Part shown: piece after piece, positions 1 through 8,575 of the stretch
Layout of the letters: each line of letters opens with the position of its first letter
How positions within the stretch are numbered: position 1 is the stretch's first letter
Source of the DNA: Gp1-AA133 sp963850425
GTDB lineage: Bacteria; Acidobacteriota; Terriglobia; Terriglobales; Acidobacteriaceae
Assembly (NCBI GenBank): GCA_963850425.1
Contig: CAWKLF010000002.1
Location: 62,001-126,000, forward strand
Reading direction: 5' to 3'
Length of the DNA stretch: 64,000 bases
The notes under the pieces: model-generated
The model's database searches: none
The model's input: only the letters and a program-made list of their open reading frames with translations
Told to the model about the DNA's origin: nothing
Program-made: the position numbers and the translations under genes

Positions 1-162
1 CAGGTGCTTGGAAATCGCCGGCCGCGAGATAGGAAACGCCTCCGCTATCTGCCCGGCGGGCTGGCGGCCTTTGCGCAACAGGTCGAGTACAGCCCGGCGG
101 GTCGGATCGGCCAGCGCGCTGAAAGTGGCTTCCGGGGAATACGTAACCGTTTGGTTCCGCAT
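1..162 (-). CDS. ArsR-family winged-helix transcriptional regulator (N-terminal part)
   Basis: The gene runs off the left edge, so only the first 54 residues are visible. They carry the typical ArsR-family opening: a segment reading ALADPTRRAVLDLL at about residues 16-29, followed by a Q-I-A-E-x-F helix and the recognition-helix pattern S-R-P-A-I-S-K-H-L. This family binds DNA as a dimer and represses genes for metal export or, in the non-metal branch, for SRPBCC/AHSA1 proteins. The partner gene lies outside the window. The ATG at 162 is the first in frame and follows an inverted repeat at 167-184 that could be its own operator. Effector unknown. Confidence 0.85.
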   Translation of the reverse strand, partial: MRNQTVTYSPEATFSALADPTRRAVLDLLRKGRQPAGQIAEAFPISRPAISKHL

Positions 163-166
163 AATG

Positions 167-184
167 TGTAACTGTACGGTTACA
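167..184. promoter_or_regulatory. Inverted repeat upstream of ArsR-type regulator, candidate operator
   Basis: The sequence TGTAACTGTACGGTTACA has TGTAAC and GTTACA half-sites separated by 6 bases. It lies 4 bases upstream of the regulator's start codon on the minus strand. ArsR-family repressors commonly bind such imperfect 12-2-12 or 6-n-6 palindromes over their own promoters, so autoregulation is a reasonable inference. Confidence 0.4.
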
Positions 185-268
185 TGATCTGGATGTCAAG
201 CAGAAATTTCGGTGGGGCGTCCATGAATCAGCGAGCCGAGGTGAACGTTGCTGATGGCGGGATGGTGC

Positions 269-838
269 TCAGTTATTTCCGTTGCGGACCAGTTCCAGAA
301 ACTTCTGGTGAACGCGGGTATCCTCGCTGAGTTCGGGATGGAACGTGGCGGCCATGGTCTTCCCTTCTCGTACGACGACTGGATCTTTGCCTTCCGTAGC
401 CATTACTTCCACGCCCGGGCCCAGATGCTCGATCTTCGGCGCGCGGATGAACACCATTTCCAACGGAGACTCGCCGAGCTTGCCCGTACGAATGGAGCTA
501 TCGACTTGGCGTCCGTAGGCGTTGCGGCGGATGCGGATGTCGAGCGCTCCCAAGCCCGGCTGAGGCGGGTTGGTGACTTCCTTGGCGAGCATGATGGCGC
601 CCGCGCAGGTGCCGAAGGTGGGCTTCACACGCACAAATTCCTTAAGCTTGGCGAAGCCTTGCTCGCCGAGGATTTTCAGGAACGCGCCGGACTCGCCGCC
701 CGGGATCACCAGACCGTCAATCTGGTCAAGCTGCTCGGGCTTGCGGACGAGGATCACATCCGCACCTAGTTCTTCAAGGCGCTTCTTGTGGGCATCAAAA
801 TCGCCCTGGATGGCGAGGACTCCGATGGTTTGCTTCAT
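269..838 (-). CDS. pdxT: Pyridoxal 5'-phosphate synthase glutaminase subunit PdxT
   Basis: PdxT hydrolyses glutamine and channels ammonia to PdxS for PLP synthesis by the DXP-independent route. From the start at 838 (MKQTIGVLAIQGDF) the protein has 189 residues, close to the family norm. Visible features are the PGGES oxyanion motif (residues 46-50), the nucleophile Cys78 in FGTCAG, and the catalytic pair His167/Glu169 in FHPE. Two further in-frame starts at 844 and 865 would add nine residues, but family members start just before the IGVLALQG strand. It lies downstream of pdxS with a terminator-like hairpin in between. Confidence 0.95.
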   Translation of the reverse strand: MKQTIGVLAIQGDFDAHKKRLEELGADVILVRKPEQLDQIDGLVIPGGESGAFLKILGEQGFAKLKEFVRVKPTFGTCAGAIMLAKEVTNPPQPGLGALDIRIRRNAYGRQVDSSIRTGKLGESPLEMVFIRAPKIEHLGPGVEVMATEGKDPVVVREGKTMAATFHPELSEDTRVHQKFLELVRNGNN

Positions 839-867
839 TGTCATGGGATCCACAATCTTTGACATTG

Positions 868-908
868 AAAAATCCCCACCCTAGCGCAACGTGCGCGCTA
901 GGATGGGG
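868..908 (-). terminator. Terminator-like hairpin between pdxS and pdxT
   Basis: Read on the minus strand, an 8-bp GC-rich stem (895-902 with 880-887), extended by a GGGG/CCCC pairing (905-908 with 874-877), has a 7-base loop and is followed immediately by ATTTTTC. This is a standard Rho-independent terminator shape. Because it sits after pdxS and before pdxT, it could attenuate read-through and set the PdxS:PdxT ratio, or pdxT may have its own promoter. Confidence 0.7.
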
Positions 909-938
909 CGCCCTCTGTACCGAAGAGATGACGGCTTC

Positions 939-1871
939 TTACCAGCCTCTTGTCTGCAGCATGTGCGCTTCATCCAGGCCGGACACCGCCAGACCCTTCA
1001 TCGCACCCACCAGGTCCTCGCTCACTTCAAGTAATACTTTAGGATCTTGATAGTGGGTGGCGGCGCGGACGATGGCCTTGGCGCGCTTCTCGGCTTCGAT
1101 TGGGTCGGCGAATTCGGTGGAGTTCTTCATGAAGATGCCGGAGCCGACGAAGACGGCTTCCGCGCCCAGCTGCATGACCAGCGACGCGTCGGCCGGGGTG
1201 GCGATGCCACCGGCCGAGAAATTCGGCACAGGCAGCTTACCTTCTTTCGCGACCATACGGATCAGTTCGTACGGGGCCCCATGTTCCTTCGCCTTGGCGT
1301 ACAACTCTTCTTCGCCCAGCACGGTCAGGATTTTCATTTCCTGAACGATCTGGCGAATGTGCTTGACGGCGTGCACGACGTCGCCGGTACCGGCTTCGCC
1401 CTTGGTGCGGATCATGGCCGCGCCTTCCGCGATACGGCGCAGAGCTTCGCCTAGATTGCGCGCACCGCAGACGAAGGGGACTTTGAAGGCGTGCTTATCG
1501 ACGTGATGGGCTTCGTCAGCCGGCGTCAGCACTTCGGACTCGTCGATGTAGTCGACGCCCAGTTCTTCGAGGATCTGGGCCTCGGCGAAGTGGCCGATGC
1601 GGCACTTGGCCATCACGGGAATCGACACGGTGGCCATGATCTCGCGAATCTTTTTGGGCGATGCCATCCGGGCCACTCCCCCTTCGGCGCGGATTTGGGC
1701 GGGCACGCGCTCGAGCGCCATGACCGCGACGGCCCCTGCGCGTTCGGCGATTTCGGCTTGCTTGGCGTCGGTGACGTCCATGATGACGCCGCCCTTGAGC
1801 ATTTCGGCAAGGCCGGTCTTCAGGCGGAGGCTGGTGGAATGGCCGTTCTTCGAGCCGTTGTTGTCTGACAT
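939..1871 (-). CDS. pdxS: Pyridoxal 5'-phosphate synthase lyase subunit PdxS
   Basis: PdxS condenses ribose 5-phosphate, glyceraldehyde 3-phosphate and PdxT-derived ammonia to PLP, as a dodecamer carrying PdxT subunits. The (beta/alpha)8 barrel sequence is highly conserved: GGVIMDVTDA near the N-terminus, ALERVPA, MAKCRIGHF, DYIDESEVLTPAD, the phosphate-binding RTKGEAGTGDV, and FSAGGIATPADA. The length (310 residues) is normal. The ATG at 1871 is preferred over the GTG at 1880 because a GGAAAGGTG ribosome-binding site lies just upstream and includes the GTG. It is divergent from a PdxR-like regulator gene. Confidence 0.97.
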   Translation of the reverse strand: MSDNNGSKNGHSTSLRLKTGLAEMLKGGVIMDVTDAKQAEIAERAGAVAVMALERVPAQIRAEGGVARMASPKKIREIMATVSIPVMAKCRIGHFAEAQILEELGVDYIDESEVLTPADEAHHVDKHAFKVPFVCGARNLGEALRRIAEGAAMIRTKGEAGTGDVVHAVKHIRQIVQEMKILTVLGEEELYAKAKEHGAPYELIRMVAKEGKLPVPNFSAGGIATPADASLVMQLGAEAVFVGSGIFMKNSTEFADPIEAEKRAKAIVRAATHYQDPKVLLEVSEDLVGAMKGLAVSGLDEAHMLQTRGW

Positions 1872-1958
1872 GATTTTCACCTTTCCGGAGCTGAGGCGCA
1901 GAAGCGAGCCTCAGGCAATCGCTCTACGCATTCAATGCTATCAAAATATTGGTATTGT

Positions 1959-1969
1959 TGGACCGTCCA
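1959..1969. promoter_or_regulatory. Inverted repeat in the pdxS / pdxR intergenic region
   Basis: TGGACCGTCCA is a perfect 5-1-5 inverted repeat lying 28 bases before the regulator start and about 90 bases before pdxS. PdxR proteins in Gram-positive bacteria bind the intergenic region shared with pdxST, so this is a candidate operator. No convincing -35/-10 pair was found to anchor it. Confidence 0.4.
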
Positions 1970-1997
1970 TTTACGCTATTCTTTCCATGCCACTTTT

Positions 1998-3477
1998 ATG
2001 GCGCGTGAGACTACCGCATTCCCGCTGAGTTTGCCGGCCCCTCCGGCGCGGGGAACTCTTTATCGCTGGCTGTACGGAGAGCTTCGCGCTGCCATCCTCG
2101 ATGGACGGTTGAAGCCGGGGGCCCGGTTGCCGGCCACCCGCGACCTGGCTTCAGCTTACGGGCTTTCTCGGGCGACGATGGTTACGGCTTTCGGTCAGTT
2201 GAAGTCGGAAGGGTATGTGGAGGGGCGATCGGGCTCGGGGACGTATGTCAGCCAGGTGCTGCCCGAGCACCTGCTCGATGTCCGCGGGCCTCATCTGGAG
2301 AAGAGACTGCCGCACCGGCAAATTGCACTTTCTTCGTATGCACGGCGTCTGCAGCCCTTCCGAGGAACGGCGACCCGTCCGATTCGAGCGTTTCGCGCCA
2401 ACCAGCCAGCTCTCGATTTGTTTCCCACCGATTTGTGGGCGCAAGTGGCAGCCCGGCGGTTGCGGCGCGTTTCGGCCAGCCTGCTGGCGGGTGGAGAGGC
2501 TCTGGGCTACCGTCCACTACGCGAGGCAGTCGCGGCGTACCTGAACTCATCTCGCGGGGTGAAGTGCACGGCGGACCAAGTCTTGATTCTCTCGGGTGCG
2601 CAGGAAGCGCTCGACCGCACGGCGCGCATTCTGCTCAATCCGGGCGAGCCGGTATGGATGGAGGAGCCTGGCTATCCCGGAGCAGGCGTGCGTTTTCCGT
2701 GCGCTGGGGGCGCGCATTCGGCGCGTGCCCGTGGACGCAGAAGGACTCGCGTTCGAAAGTGGCCGCAAGAAGTGGACCGCCCCGCGGCTCGTGTACGTCA
2801 CGCCCGGACACCAGTTCCCTCTCGGCGTGACCATGAGCCTCCGCCGGCGGTTGGGGCTGCTCGAGTGGGCGCGACGCTCGGGAACGCTGATTTTCGAGGA
2901 CGATTACGACAGCGAATATCGCTACTCGGGGCGTCCGATTCCGGCGATGCAGGGGCTGGACCGGTCTGGCGTCGTAATTTTTGCCGGGAGTTTTAGTGCC
3001 GTGCTGTTCCCTGCCCTGCGACTTGGGTATCTTGTTGTGCCGGAGGAGATGGTCGATGTATTTGCGGCAGCGGAGTCAGTGAGTACCCACCATCCCCCGC
3101 TGCTGGAGCAGGCGGTGTTGTGCGACTTCATCACGGAAGGACATTTCGCGCGGCATATTCGGCGAATGCGCGAGATCTATGCGGAGCGGCTGCAGGTTCT
3201 GCTGGAAAGCGCCAAGACGAAGCTGGCGGACTTTTTGGAGATTTCTAACGTCGAGGCGGGATTGCAGACCGTGGGGTGGTTGCGGCGAGGGTTACGAGCG
3301 CGGCAGGTGGCGGAGTTGGCGGCAGGTCGCCAGGTTGAGGTTGTACCGCTGGATGTATACGCGTCGGGGCGATCCCCGCGGGAGGGATTGGTTTTGGGAT
3401 TTGCGGCGGTGGATCCGCGGGAGTTGCGGCGAGGGGTGGAGGTATTGGCAGGCCTGTTGGAAAGAAGCCCGCGGTGA
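1998..3477 (+). pseudogene. MocR/PdxR-type GntR-aminotransferase regulator, frameshifted and lacking the PLP lysine
   Basis: MocR regulators join a GntR winged helix to a fold-type I aminotransferase domain; PdxR members control pdxST. The first frame (1998 to about 2690) encodes the winged helix (LYRWLYGELRAAILDGRLKP, then SRATMVTAFGQL) and the start of the aminotransferase domain as far as GYPGA. The remainder (LGARIRRVPVD through EDDYDSEYRY to the end) is in the next frame, so about one extra base lies near 2680-2700. In addition the PLP-binding lysine expected in the SFSK motif is alanine (codon 2998-3000, GSFSAVLFPALRLGY). A sequencing error could explain the frameshift but not the missing lysine. 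It is divergent from pdxS. Confidence 0.8.
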
Positions 3478-3504
3478 ATGCAGGGCATCATTCGGCCGCC
3501 ACCG

Positions 3505-3975
3505 CTATTTATCTACGAACTTCGCGAACATCTTCTTCGGGTCGATCGCGATGAACAATCCTTTACTGCGTGCAAGGGGATCACCCTTCTGATTCAGGAT
3601 CTCGGCCATGTTGATGTGCTTGCGGCCCTGCACCTTCACCTCGCGCGATTCCACCCGTAACGGTTTGTTCAAAGGTACGGGCTTCAGGTAATTGACTGTG
3701 ATCTCGGAGGTAAGGGCGACCACGTGGCGCAGCTTGTTCACCTTGCCCATCGCCTCGTCGAGGATGGTCGCAATAATTCCGCCGTGACAGTGGCCGGGCG
3801 GTCCGGTAAAGCGCTTGCCGAGGCGGAAGCGGCAGACAAAGCAGTCGCGCTCCTCGTCGTAAGTGAATTTCAGGCGCATGCCTCCGGGATTGTTCTTGCC
3901 GCAGGCGAAGCAATAATTTTTCTGCAGGCGTACATAGCGGGTGTCGTGACCGCGGCCACGGGTTTTGGTTGGCAT
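3505..3975 (-). CDS. PaaI-type hotdog-fold thioesterase
   Basis: The protein has 156 residues from the start at 3975. A hotdog-fold acyl-CoA thioesterase is indicated by the segment GPPGHCHGGIIATILDEAMG, which matches the HGG-x12-D/E catalytic helix of the PaaI/YbgC-like 4HBT family, and by LTSEITVNYLKPVPL. The N-terminus carries a short YCFACGKNNPGGMRLKF element with a CxxC pair, found in many members of this family. The natural acyl substrate cannot be deduced. It is monocistronic, convergent with the pdxR-like gene and divergent from the oxidase operon. Confidence 0.85.
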   Translation of the reverse strand: MPTKTRGRGHDTRYVRLQKNYCFACGKNNPGGMRLKFTYDEERDCFVCRFRLGKRFTGPPGHCHGGIIATILDEAMGKVNKLRHVVALTSEITVNYLKPVPLNKPLRVESREVKVQGRKHINMAEILNQKGDPLARSKGLFIAIDPKKMFAKFVDK

Positions 3976-4058
3976 ACGGCGTTGATTGTAGCGTGTGCCA
4001 TCTCGAACGCTCGGCGGCGCTCCGAACGTGCTGGCAACAAATGCGAAGCTTGCGTTTG

Positions 4059-4074
4059 TCACATACGGCTGTGA
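4059..4074. promoter_or_regulatory. Inverted repeat upstream of the cytochrome oxidase operon
   Basis: TCACA-N6-TGTGA lies about 80 bases upstream of coxB. It is a perfect 5-6-5 inverted repeat, but its half-sites are in the opposite order to a CRP/FNR consensus, so no regulator family can be named. It may be an operator or a transcript hairpin. Confidence 0.25.
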
Positions 4075-4154
4075 TAGACTTCCCGGCCATCCGCAGTTTT
4101 GCGTTTCTTTCGCGCTGCGGTGTGCGGAAAATCGACCCTGGGAGGTCGTAGTAG

Positions 4155-4961
4155 ATGGGCCTCGCGCTTCTGGCAGTTATCTGGTTGATCACCTTCGTCA
4201 GCACATATTTCTTTATCTGGCACCCATGGTGGTTGCCGACTGGTGCGTCCGCGGCAGCCGCCGGCATCGATCATCAGTTCGTCAACACGTACATCATCAT
4301 GGGAATCGTGTTCGTTCTCGCACAATGCTCCCTGGGATTGTTCGTGTGGATGTACCGCGATCGCAAAACCTCGGCGCCGGCTGACTACTCCCACGGCAAC
4401 ACTAGGATGGAGATTGTGTGGACCGTGCTGACGGCCATCTTGTTCGTCGGCATGAACCTGATGGGCAGCAAGATCTGGGCGGCCGAGCGCTTCGAACCGG
4501 CCGGGGCTTCCGCGGTTCCGGTAGAGGTGACGGGCATGCAGTTTGCCTGGTACTTCCGGTACGCGGGCGCTGACGGAAAATTCGGGCTGACCAGTCCCAA
4601 GTTAATGGACCCTTCTTCGGGTAGCGAAGCGGCGATCGGCCTCGACACAGGCGATCCGGCCTCGAAGGATGATGTCGTGACCGGCACGATGTTCCTTCCC
4701 GTCAACCGGCAAGTGGATTTGACCTTGCGCGCCGTCGACGTGATTCACAGCTTCTTTGTGCCGAACATGCGCTTCAAGCAGGACGCGGTGCCCGGGCTTG
4801 CCATTCACATGCACTTCACGCCCACGCAGATTGGCGACTACGAGATTGCCTGCGCGGAATTGTGCGGCCTGGGGCACTACAAGATGCACGGCATGTTGAA
4901 GGTCGTTAGCCAGGAAGACTTCGACAAGTGGCTAGCCGCACGGGAGGCGGAGAAACAGTAA
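4155..4961 (+). CDS. coxB: Cytochrome c oxidase subunit II
   Basis: Subunit II accepts electrons from cytochrome c through the binuclear CuA site. All CuA ligands are visible: His198 in VIHSFFVP and the CAELCGLGHYKM segment giving Cys233, Glu235, Cys237, His241 and Met244. Hydrophobic segments lie at about residues 3-22, 45-67 and 88-108, so the membrane part has an extra N-terminal helix and no obvious cleaved signal peptide. A GGGAGG ribosome-binding site precedes the ATG. The stop codon overlaps the coxA start (TAATG), so the two genes are translationally coupled. Confidence 0.95.
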   Translation: MGLALLAVIWLITFVSTYFFIWHPWWLPTGASAAAAGIDHQFVNTYIIMGIVFVLAQCSLGLFVWMYRDRKTSAPADYSHGNTRMEIVWTVLTAILFVGMNLMGSKIWAAERFEPAGASAVPVEVTGMQFAWYFRYAGADGKFGLTSPKLMDPSSGSEAAIGLDTGDPASKDDVVTGTMFLPVNRQVDLTLRAVDVIHSFFVPNMRFKQDAVPGLAIHMHFTPTQIGDYEIACAELCGLGHYKMHGMLKVVSQEDFDKWLAAREAEKQ

Positions 4962-6694
4962 TGGCTACCTCGGAAGTGGCGCACGCGCACGCGGCCCCGC
5001 AGGGCTTCATACGGAAATATATCTTCAGCCTCGATCACAAGATCATTGGGATCCAGTACTTTTTCCTGGCGCTGACGGCGGTATGGGTCGGCATGGTCCT
5101 GTCGTTATTCATGCGCATTCATTTGATCTGGCCGGATGCGAATTTGCCGCTCATCGGGCATATCGCGCCCGAAGCCTACCTCAGCCTGCTGACCATGCAC
5201 GGCACCATCATGGTGTTCTTCGTGCTGACCACGGCGCCCCAGGGCGGGTTTGGCAATTACTTTCTGCCGATTCAGATTGGCGCGCCCGACATGGCGTTCC
5301 CGGTCCTGAACATGCTGTCGTTCTGGACGACGTTTGTCGCGTTCGTGATCATGCTGGCATCGTTCTTTGTGGCAGGCGGCGCACCGCTCCATGGCTGGAC
5401 CGGGTATCCGCCATTGAGTGCAATTCAGTCTGCGGGGCCAGGCGAGGGACTGGGCGCGGATCTCTGGATCACAAGCATTGCGATCTTCTGCGCAGCGTCG
5501 TTGATGGGCGCGCTGAACTTCATCACGACGACGCTCGACCTGCGCGCCAGGGGCATGACGATGATGCGCATGCCGCTGACCGTGTGGTCGTGGTTCATCA
5601 CGGCAATTCTGGGACTGCTGGCATTCGGGGTTCTGCTTTCCGCCGGCATCCTGCTGCTGATGGATCGCAACCTGGGCACAAGCTTCTTCGTTCCCGTCGA
5701 CGTCATTAACGGGCAATTGACTGCGCACAAGGGCGGATCGCCGTTGCTGTGGCAGCACTTGTTCTGGTTCTTCGGGCATCCTGAGGTTTATATCGCGATT
5801 CTGCCGGGCATGGGCGTTGCGTCGCAAGTACTTTCGACGTTCTCGCGCAAGCCGATTTTTGGTTATCGCGCGATGGTGTACGCGATGCTGGCCATTGGGT
5901 TCCTGGGCTTCATGGTCTGGGGACATCACATGTTCATGAGCGGGATGAGCCCGTACTCGGCATTTGCCTTCTCGCTGCTGACCATGGCGATCGGCGTTCC
6001 CTCGGCCATCAAAACATTCAACTGGCTGGGCACGCTTTACAAGGGACGCGTGCGGTTCTATACGCCGATGCTGTTTGCCATCGGCTTTGTGTCTTTGTTC
6101 GTGTCCGGCGGACTGAGTGGGCCGTTCCTGGCGCAACCGACGCTCGATATCCCCCTGCACGACACTTATTTCGTGGTCGGCCACTTCCACCTCATCATGG
6201 GCGTTGCGGCCATCTTCGGAATTTTCGCGGCAACCTATTACTGGTTCCCCAAAATGTTTGGCCGGATGATGAATGAGGGAATGGGCAAGATCCACTTCTG
6301 GATCACCTTCATCGGCACTTACGCGATTTTCATGCCCATGCACTATCTGGGCATGGCGGGCCATCCGCGACGCTACTCGCAGCTGACCGAACTGGCATAC
6401 CTGCATCCGCTGATCCCGGTTCAGAAGTTCATGACGTACGCGGCGTTTATCACGATTGGGGCACAGCTGATCTTCGTCTTCAATCTGTTCTGGAGCATGC
6501 TTAAAGGGACGAAGGCTACCGACAATCCCTGGGATGCGACCACCCTGGAGTGGACGACCGCCACGCCGCCGCCGCACGACAATTTCAACGGGCATACGCC
6601 CGTGGTGCATAACGGTCCGTACGAATACGCAGTTCCTGGAGCGGCGCGCGATTTTGTGATGCAAACCGATCCGGCGATCGGAGCATCGCACTAG
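4961..6694 (+). CDS. coxA: Cytochrome c oxidase subunit I (haem-copper, type A)
   Basis: This is the catalytic subunit that reduces O2 at the haem a3-CuB centre and pumps protons. From the start at 4961 it has 577 residues. Metal ligands are all present: His80 (low-spin haem) and His410/His408 in YFVVGHFH, and CuB ligands His273, His322 and His323. The HPEVY motif (residues 273-277) supplies the D-pathway glutamate and the cross-linked tyrosine, placing it in type A. The first ATG of the frame, at 4928, lies within coxB and is less likely. It is followed 13 bases later by a subunit III gene. Confidence 0.96.
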   Translation: MATSEVAHAHAAPQGFIRKYIFSLDHKIIGIQYFFLALTAVWVGMVLSLFMRIHLIWPDANLPLIGHIAPEAYLSLLTMHGTIMVFFVLTTAPQGGFGNYFLPIQIGAPDMAFPVLNMLSFWTTFVAFVIMLASFFVAGGAPLHGWTGYPPLSAIQSAGPGEGLGADLWITSIAIFCAASLMGALNFITTTLDLRARGMTMMRMPLTVWSWFITAILGLLAFGVLLSAGILLLMDRNLGTSFFVPVDVINGQLTAHKGGSPLLWQHLFWFFGHPEVYIAILPGMGVASQVLSTFSRKPIFGYRAMVYAMLAIGFLGFMVWGHHMFMSGMSPYSAFAFSLLTMAIGVPSAIKTFNWLGTLYKGRVRFYTPMLFAIGFVSLFVSGGLSGPFLAQPTLDIPLHDTYFVVGHFHLIMGVAAIFGIFAATYYWFPKMFGRMMNEGMGKIHFWITFIGTYAIFMPMHYLGMAGHPRRYSQLTELAYLHPLIPVQKFMTYAAFITIGAQLIFVFNLFWSMLKGTKATDNPWDATTLEWTTATPPPHDNFNGHTPVVHNGPYEYAVPGAARDFVMQTDPAIGASH

Positions 6695-6707
6695 ACCAGA
6701 AACGGGT

Positions 6708-7460
6708 ATGTCGACCTTGGCTCCGAATCTTGCAATCAAAGTCCCGGGATCCCGCGATGCGGGAGGCGGGAGTCCTCCGTCATACGGCGGCGGGGGCGAT
6801 GGAAACGACGGCGCCAGTAGTGGCGCGTTCAATTACGGCGAGCGCCTGCGCCGGGCGCGCTTGGGACTGGTGCTGGGACTGACGGCCGTTTTCATGCTGT
6901 TCGTGGGCTTTACCAGCGCATTGCTCGTGCGCAAAGGGCTGCCCTCTTTTGACGCGCAAACCAACACGTATTCCCGGGATTGGATTACGCTTCGCCTGCC
7001 GTGGACGCTGCTGCTGGTAAATACGTTTGTGCTGTTGTTGAGCAGTGTCACGATTGAGTTTGCGCGTCGCGCTATCGCGAGGCGAGCGGCGTTGGCTCCG
7101 CTTAAGTCGATCCCCGGAGTTTCGTTGGGTGATGAGCGCGGCTTCCCTTGGCTGGGAATGACCGTGATACTCGGCCTGGGCTTCCTCGCTGGGCAATTGT
7201 TGCTGTGGGACATCCTGCGGGCTCATAGCTTCTTCGTGAATACGAGCCCGAGCAGTTCGTTCACGTACTTGCTGTTTGCGACCCACGCGATCCACCTGGC
7301 TGGCGGCATCCTTGCACTGGTCTACGCGGGAGCTTCAGCCTGGCTGATGCACAAGCCGATCGAGGCGCAGAGAATCGTGGTGGATGTCACCGCCTGGTAC
7401 TGGCATTTCATGGCTCTGCTGTGGATTTATATTTTGGTTTTGCTGATGATCGTGCGCTAG
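6708..7460 (+). CDS. Cytochrome c oxidase subunit III family protein (first copy)
   Basis: A polytopic membrane protein of 250 residues with five hydrophobic segments and the COX III-like ends SFTYLLFATHAIHLAGG and VTAWYWHFMALLWIYIL. An unusual cytoplasmic N-terminus of about 40 residues is rich in Gly and Pro. It lies in the operon directly before another subunit III gene, so one may encode the larger and one the accessory subunit III of a split or duplicated arrangement seen in several bacterial oxidases. Neither copy alone identifies the functional subunit. Confidence 0.85.
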   Translation: MSTLAPNLAIKVPGSRDAGGGSPPSYGGGGDGNDGASSGAFNYGERLRRARLGLVLGLTAVFMLFVGFTSALLVRKGLPSFDAQTNTYSRDWITLRLPWTLLLVNTFVLLLSSVTIEFARRAIARRAALAPLKSIPGVSLGDERGFPWLGMTVILGLGFLAGQLLLWDILRAHSFFVNTSPSSSFTYLLFATHAIHLAGGILALVYAGASAWLMHKPIEAQRIVVDVTAWYWHFMALLWIYILVLLMIVR

Positions 7461-7482
7461 CTCTCCAAGGAGACGCCTGACG

Positions 7483-8238
7483 ATGGCAACGGTGCAGCAT
7501 GTAGCTCACAACGCGCAGGGCGAATTCGAACCGTCCCTGTTTGGCACCTATTCGAAGAAGATCGGCATGTGGCTGTTCCTCGCCTCCGACTCGCTGACCT
7601 TCGGAGCTCTGCTGTTCGCCTACAGCTACGGCCGCATTTCCAATCCAGCGTGGCCGACGCCGTTTGGCAAAGAGAGCATTGCCAACGCCACCATCATGAC
7701 CGCTTGCCTGCTGTCGAGCTCGTTGACCATGGTGCTGGCGGTGATGGCGGCGAATCGAGGCGATAAGCCATGGACTCGCAATTGGCTGCTCGCCACGATG
7801 TTCTTCGGCGCAGCGTTTACCGTGCTGCACGGGATGGAGTGGACCAAGCTGATCGCCGAGAAGATGACTCCCTCCGGCAACCCTTGGTCGGCAGTGCCGC
7901 TTTTTGGCGGAACGTTCTTTACCTTGACCGGAATGCACATGCTGCACGTCACCATTGGCGTGATCTATCTGGGTGTCATTGCCCTGCGGAAAAAGTTTTT
8001 GCCGGTGCTGCTCGGCTTGTGGCTGATCGGCTGGCTCGCTACGCCGGCGGACAACGTTTTCCACCTCGGCATTCACGTGCTGCTGGTGGGTGCGATCGTG
8101 TCGGCCGTCGTCCTCTTTCTCAAACCCAAAGACTATGACGCCAACGACGTCGAGGTTTCTGGTTTGTATTGGCACTTCGTCGACCTGGTCTGGATGTTTA
8201 TCTTCCCGCTGGTCTATCTGATGTCCACCAAGGTGTAG
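7483..8238 (+). CDS. coxC: Cytochrome c oxidase subunit III (second copy)
   Basis: 251 residues with the classical subunit III layout: KIGMWLFLASDSLTFGALLFAY near the N-terminus, FFTLTGMHMLHVTIGVIYL in the middle, and the C-terminal VSGLYWHFVDLVWMFIFPLVYL that ends the family. Subunit III stabilises the catalytic core and supports proton uptake. It follows the first subunit III gene after 22 bases with an AAGGAGA ribosome-binding site. It matches the family better than its neighbour and is the better candidate for the main subunit. Confidence 0.92.
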   Translation: MATVQHVAHNAQGEFEPSLFGTYSKKIGMWLFLASDSLTFGALLFAYSYGRISNPAWPTPFGKESIANATIMTACLLSSSLTMVLAVMAANRGDKPWTRNWLLATMFFGAAFTVLHGMEWTKLIAEKMTPSGNPWSAVPLFGGTFFTLTGMHMLHVTIGVIYLGVIALRKKFLPVLLGLWLIGWLATPADNVFHLGIHVLLVGAIVSAVVLFLKPKDYDANDVEVSGLYWHFVDLVWMFIFPLVYLMSTKV

Positions 8239-8260
8239 TCGAACCACCGGAGAATTCACG

Positions 8261-8575
8261 ATGCATGACACGACTGCAGCACATGGAGACAGCAAGGCAA
8301 CCTACTTGTGGGTGTGGGCCGCACTCCTTCTGCTCACCGCTGTGGAAGTGGTGCTCGCCTACAAACAAGTGCTGGACCCAGTGCATATGCTGGAAGTTCT
8401 GCTGGTGCTGTCCGTGGTCAAGGCCGGACTGATCACGATGTATTTCATGCACCTGAAATCGGAGGTGCCGTCGATGCGCTGGCTGCTCACGGTCTCGGTG
8501 ACGGCCTGCTTCGCCCTGATGTGGATCTTTTTCTTTCGGGATGCTGATCGCATTTTGAAGTTGGGAGTGAAATGA
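8261..8575 (+). CDS. Cytochrome c oxidase subunit IV-like protein
   Basis: A 104-residue membrane protein with three hydrophobic helices. The segment SVVKAGLITMYFMHLKSE is the signature of the prokaryotic cytochrome c oxidase subunit IV family (CoxD/CtaF type). It is an accessory subunit of the oxidase encoded upstream, and its stop overlaps the next gene (ATGA). Confidence 0.88.
   Translation: MHDTTAAHGDSKATYLWVWAALLLLTAVEVVLAYKQVLDPVHMLEVLLVLSVVKAGLITMYFMHLKSEVPSMRWLLTVSVTACFALMWIFFFRDADRILKLGVK

Noticed and set aside
5105..6832. 575-codon open frame on the minus strand opposite coxA
   Set aside because: It is a shadow of coxA caused by codon bias; the encoded protein is Arg/His-rich with no family resemblance, while coxA carries all catalytic motifs.
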